This document shows, piece after piece, positions 57,101-64,000 of a DNA stretch of 64,000 nt. Position numbers and translations under genes: made by a program. The stretch covers positions 1,736,001 through 1,800,000 of the forward strand of contig OY756139.1 of the NCBI GenBank assembly GCA_963576785.1, in the 5' to 3' direction. The notes under the pieces are model-generated. The model was not told the DNA's origin. It made no database searches and worked only from the letters and a program-made list of their open reading frames with translations. This DNA is from Chlorophyllum brunneum (taxonomy: Eukaryota; Basidiomycota; Agaricomycetes; Agaricales; Agaricaceae). Numbering within the stretch: the stretch's first letter is position 1; each line of letters starts with the position of its first letter.

Positions 57101-57906
57101 CATTGAGGGAAGGGGTAGTGCGACTGTTGGACAAGGATAAGGACGGCATTCGAGATGTGGAGAGGGAAGGAGTAACGCGACCGCTCTTGGAAGAAGCGAC
57201 AGAGGGGGGACGAGGCACAGTGGGCTGATAGTATTGGCCGGGAGATAACTTAGTCGTTGCTACGAAGACCCCGGAATTTTCAGCGCAAGAGAAGTATCGA
57301 ATTCTGGACCAATAAATCAATAGTTTTGGTAAAGGCAAGGGATATCAAATTCACATGTCGAGCGAAGAATCGAGAGGAACTTACCCATTCACACTACCAT
57401 TATTTTTTCCCTTGCCTACAAATTGTCCACTTAATTCGACACCAGCCCATAGTCCATTTTTGCCTTCGATTTCTCCTAGATACCGCAAGGTACCTTCCAA
57501 CGCGAGCGAATCGATTCCGACACTATCTCCGATGTCAAATTGCCTATTGGGGTTCCTCACAAATACGTCGGAATGCCGACTTGGAGGCCGACTAATTGGT
57601 TTGGGCGCTAATGGCGTTTTGGTCCGCTCAGGTTGTCGAGCGACATTTTGACGTTCAGCAACGGAGCGGCGACCTGAATTAAAAGTGTGGGGAGATGAAG
57701 ATTGGAAGTCTGCCTGTAAATTTCGGTGCTGTGCGGGATCATTTGCCTTTATAGCATCAACCAATGTGCGGGACATGTATTCGGCATCGTTAGATTGAGC
57801 GGACTGTAACGCGCTTGAAACTGAGCGTGAACGACCTGGTGTTGGGATACCAGATCTTCCGGGAGCAGGTATTCCTGACTGTCGAGGTTTTCCGGGAGTA
57901 GCCATG
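54116..57906 (-). CDS. CLIP-170 family microtubule plus-end protein (Bik1/Tip1 type)
   Basis: Tracks growing microtubule plus ends and links them to the cortex and dynein. The N-terminus is basic and Ser/Pro-rich with the repeat SGIPAPGRSGIPTPGRS. One CAP-Gly domain follows: GIDSLALEGTLRYLGEIEGK, NGLWAGVELSG, GKGKNNGSVNG and, across an intron, VRYFSCAENSGVFVATTKL. It keeps the GKN-G core with N-G-S in place of the more usual D-G-S. A Ser/Arg-rich linker with repeated RITPSLS/RVTP motifs precedes about 600 residues of coiled coil. The C-terminus carries two CCHC zinc knuckles, CEICEQPGHDIFTC and CSDCETWGHSSIDC, as in CLIP-170 and Bik1, and ends QDVF rather than EEY/F. The many coiled-coil exons are approximate. 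Confidence 0.9.
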
Positions 57907-58114
57907 GAGGGGATAGGACGAAGAGAGCGACGTGCAGAGATTGCCAATTATGCAAGTCGCGTAACATGTCATGCCCCATATCCACGTGATCACCCATCGC
58001 AAGCTTTTCCATTTCCATGCGCAGAACGAAAGTAAAGCCATGGCATTATAGACATAGACGTAACCATAGCAGCGTAACATAATGCATGCAGAAGTAAACC
58101 TCGCTGACCCTCGT
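57907..58114 (-). promoter_or_regulatory. Promoter of CLIP-170 gene and RPS18 3' UTR
   Basis: 208 bp between RPS18 stop and the CLIP-170 start, both on the minus strand. A CACGTG palindrome at 57983-57988 (TCCACGTGATCACC) lies 77 bp upstream of the ATG. Confidence 0.45.
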
Positions 58115-58740
58115 TCAACCACGCTTTTTCGAGACACCAACGGTCTTTCCTCGGCGACCTGATCAACGTGACGGTCAGTCGGTTCAATGGCAATAGTTGA
58201 GTTGACGCACCAGTGGTTTTGGTATGTTGACCCCTCACGCGGAGGCCCCAGAAATGCCTAAGACCACGATGTGCACGGATCTTTTTAAGACGCTCGAGAT
58301 CGTCTCGAAGTTTTGAATCAACACTGTTCGAAAGAATTTGGGAGTTTTTGCCGTCAACAATATCTTTTTGTCTGTTAAGGAACCATGTGGGGATCTTAAA
58401 TTGGGTTGGGTTCTGGATGATCGTTACAAGGCGTTCGAGTTCGTCCGAGTTGAGTTCGCCAGCGCTGGGGATAAGCATGAGCTTATGACAATTCTTTGGT
58501 GGCTGCGATTCTCACCGTTTGTTGAGATCAACATCAGCTTTCTTGCAAACAATGTTGGAGTATCGGCGGCCAACGCCCTTGATCTCGGTCAAGGCATACA
58601 TGACCTTGCGTTTTCCATCCACGTTGGTGTTCAGCAGACGAAGAATATGCTGCAGATCCGAGTTAGATATATTAGGTTGCCGTCGATTTTAGAGGGCCAA
58701 CCTGAAATTGCTGATGCGGCTCTGGGACGACGAGGGACAT
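58115..58740 (-). CDS. RPS18: 40S ribosomal protein S18 (uS13)
   Basis: Small-subunit head protein contacting the P-site tRNA and bridging to the 60S. Exon 1 is [13 protein letters not shown]; it splices to [40 protein letters not shown] and, after an intron, [59 protein letters not shown] and [14 protein letters not shown] follow; the last exon [14 protein letters not shown] ends at TGA 58115. Sequence is nearly identical to the universal fungal S18. The small exons and long 5' part are typical of ribosomal protein genes. Confidence 0.97.
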
Positions 58741-59341
58741 CTTGAGGGTAGATTTCTAGTGAAGATCGTCAGTTGGATTTGGTCCTAATCCAGGGATGCC
58801 AGTTACAATCCATCCAATCCCAACCGAAATGCGTATGAATGCTTTCGGTAGAGGTACAAACAAGCTCCGAGCACATGGCCCAGACATAATTTGAGTACTC
58901 ACCTTGCCCGGGTCTGACTTGCGTAGTTTTCAACAGCGTTCTCGAAGGGATGTCGAATCATGATGAACGAATGCTCGGCGGATGCCGCTGTTGTTTGCAG
59001 TTATTGATTCCGACCCACACTTATTCACTTTTAATGAAGAAATAAAATAAAGAGTGTTGGGAACGCTTGGACCTATGGTCCAGGTTCAATATTTGTTTTT
59101 TATTGATTTGGTGTATTTCTCGTCGACACAAGCTAGTCCTCAGCTCTGCCAAGAAAAAAAAAAAAACAAAAGGAACAACCGTAGAACGGGAAGGTTCTCC
59201 CGATGGCATTGGACTAGCAGTTGCCGTTAGGGGCAAAGGCCTCGAATATCAGCAACCGGTTTTAAGTGTATTTTCAGTAGGTAGTACAACACTGCTAGGT
59301 AAGCGGGCCTTGACTGTGTGCTTTGCAATGCCATACCGTAC
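58741..59341. other. RPS18 promoter and AlaRS 3' UTR
   Basis: 601 bp between the AlaRS stop and RPS18 start, both minus strand. It contains an A13 run near 59154-59166 and CT-rich tracts on the minus strand close to RPS18. No CDS or RNA gene is supported. Confidence 0.5.
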
Positions 59342-62949
<3,608 letters not shown>

Positions 62950-63069
62950 TCGTAGATTGATCTATCTGACTTGAGCGGCACTTGCCGTAGACTTAGACGT
63001 GACAATGCGACGCATCACACGCTGTGACACCTCGTGATTTGAGAGCATTCACCTCCGCTGGTGACGACC
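62950..63069. promoter_or_regulatory. Divergent promoter ALA1 / MRPL34
   Basis: 120 bp between opposed ATGs, with ACGTGACAATGCG and ACACGCTGTGACACC. The two genes both serve mitochondrial translation; shared control is an inference. Confidence 0.5.
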
Positions 63070-63417
63070 ATGCCACGCATTGCACAGTCACTTTGTCGCC
63101 TTCTCGCAAATCCTCCCCGTCTTCATGTCGGTACAGTCGTTGCGCAGAGTTTTTTGAGACCTTCTTTCATTCCCTTCTCTCTTCGCCTTATGTTCTCGGC
63201 GCCGCGTCTCCCCACAACCTCTCTGAACCCGTTGCCTTCACTGGTTCTCGGTGCTTTAACGCAAATGCGGTTCGCTCAGCGCGGTATGGAATACCAACCG
63301 TCCCAGCGCAAGCGGAAACGGAAGCATGGCTTCTTGGCGCGCAAACGAAGCTTGGATGGCCGCAAAATCCTACTCCGCCGCTTAGCCAAGGGCCGCAAAT
63401 ACTTGACACATTGGTGA
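63070..63417 (+). CDS. MRPL34: Mitochondrial ribosomal protein bL34m
   Basis: Large-subunit protein of the mitochondrial ribosome. The first 65 residues form a basic, hydroxyl-rich presequence ([20 protein letters not shown]), and the last 46 are the bacterial L34 domain: [40 protein letters not shown]. The frame ends LTHW-stop at 63417. A GTGAGT donor overlaps the last codons; splicing to the AG near 63448 would also give a stop at once (TG|A), so either way the protein ends here. Single coding exon. Confidence 0.93.
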   Translation: MPRIAQSLCRLLANPPRLHVGTVVAQSFLRPSFIPFSLRLMFSAPRLPTTSLNPLPSLVLGALTQMRFAQRGMEYQPSQRKRKRKHGFLARKRSLDGRKILLRRLAKGRKYLTHW

Positions 63418-63862
63418 GTGTCATATCCCGTTGTCTATATCCACAGAACTGGATTCTTTATCTAGATCATCATTGATACCACGCCGCTGTACCTGTCACA
63501 TAGGCGACCACTCGTTGCACTACCGGGATTTTTGCGTAAAAGGTCGGAGGATCTGGGTGGATTTGACTGAGCACGGTGCAAACGACTGTCTATATTACGC
63601 AGCTGTGATTAAGTAGATTTAAAACCATTGTCAAGGCTGTGTAACAGCGTAAACATCCTGTTGGGTAGTAAATCCTAGCCTGAACTGCGTGTGTCTGTGA
63701 AGCGAATCTGGGCTAGAAGTATAGTGTTCGGGAGGAGAAAGGGGGGAACAAGGAGTCAAATCAAATCCGTGTTGAATGGATGACAGCAGTGCGGAGATAG
63801 GGGTTTTACATGCTACGCCGACACTAGGAATGTGATTGCTAGTTGCCATGGGCGTGCTGACT
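63418..63862. other. Spacer right of MRPL34
   Basis: About 450 bp without a supported gene. A 72-codon minus-strand frame (63631-63849, MATSNHIPSVGVACKTPISA) is open and could be the end of a minus-strand gene coming from the right; evidence is weak. Confidence 0.3.
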
Positions 63863-63869
63863 ACTATTC

Positions 63870-64000
63870 GTCAGCAAGTACCGCAAGTTGAAGACGGAAA
63901 TTAACGGACCGGAGTTCTCGACGCTCTGTGGGAGCGGTGGCTCATCGCCTCTTACCTCAGCTTCTCCAAATTCCGTAACACCAGCATCCTTCTCATCAGT
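63870..64000 (+). CDS. Possible exon of a gene running off the right edge
   Basis: After CTGACTACTATTCGTCAG, a good branch-site plus acceptor sequence, a plus-strand frame reads YRKLKTEINGPEFSTLCGSG and continues Ser/Pro-rich to the edge without a stop. This looks coding, but it is too short to identify, and a competing minus-strand reading exists (LMRRMLVLRNLEKL to a GTAAGA donor). Strand and gene are uncertain. Confidence 0.3.

Overview
The window is nuclear DNA of a filamentous basidiomycete, most likely an Agaricomycete. The evidence is compact genes (about 32 in 64 kb on both strands), many introns of about 48-65 nt with GTRNGY donors and CTRAY branch sites, very short spacers, and conserved proteins (RPA43, PAM16, CCT8, RAD21, eIF3c, CLIP-170, RPS18) in their fungal forms. 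I see no operons, CRISPR arrays, rRNA, tRNA genes or transposons. Most ends and starts come from conserved protein ends, open frames and splice signals read by eye; exon joins are inferred.

Left third (1-21 kb): the 3' part of a C1-RhoGAP gene, a BTB/POZ protein, RNA polymerase I subunit RPA43, the mitochondrial import-motor subunit PAM16, chaperonin subunit CCT8, a cysteine synthase, an ARF6-type GTPase, a long leucine-rich-repeat protein, RAD23, a membrane-anchored lysophospholipase and a long coiled-coil protein with an HMMR-type C-terminal motif.

Middle (21-35 kb): two closely related PSR1/SCP-type HAD phosphatase genes, 21311-23069 (+) and 29696-31331 (-), flank two genes. One encodes an unfamiliar two-segment membrane protein with a coiled coil. 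The other (26976-29174, -) encodes a 628-residue protein whose N-terminus resembles the TPP1/Est3/Tpz1 OB fold of telomere shelterin and which carries an SQ cluster; this is the most interesting gene here. Next come a polyQ bZIP factor with possible self-recognition sites in its promoter, the fatty-acid elongation dehydratase PHS1, and a secreted carboxymuconolactone-decarboxylase-like protein.

Right third (35-64 kb): cohesin RAD21, a PPR protein, the MGS1/WRNIP1 AAA ATPase, a pyroglutamyl-peptidase-like protein lacking its expected catalytic cysteine, APS kinase, a GCK-III kinase (NAK1/KIC1 type), eIF2B gamma, eIF3c, an unidentified membrane protein, a CLIP-170-type microtubule plus-end protein, RPS18, alanyl-tRNA synthetase with probable dual targeting, mitochondrial bL34, and the edge of one more possible gene.

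Most genes are housekeeping and are arranged as divergent pairs with 75-200 bp promoters or convergent pairs with tiny spacers. Several pairs are functionally suggestive: AlaRS/bL34m share 120 bp, and eIF2B gamma/eIF3c converge 58 bp apart.
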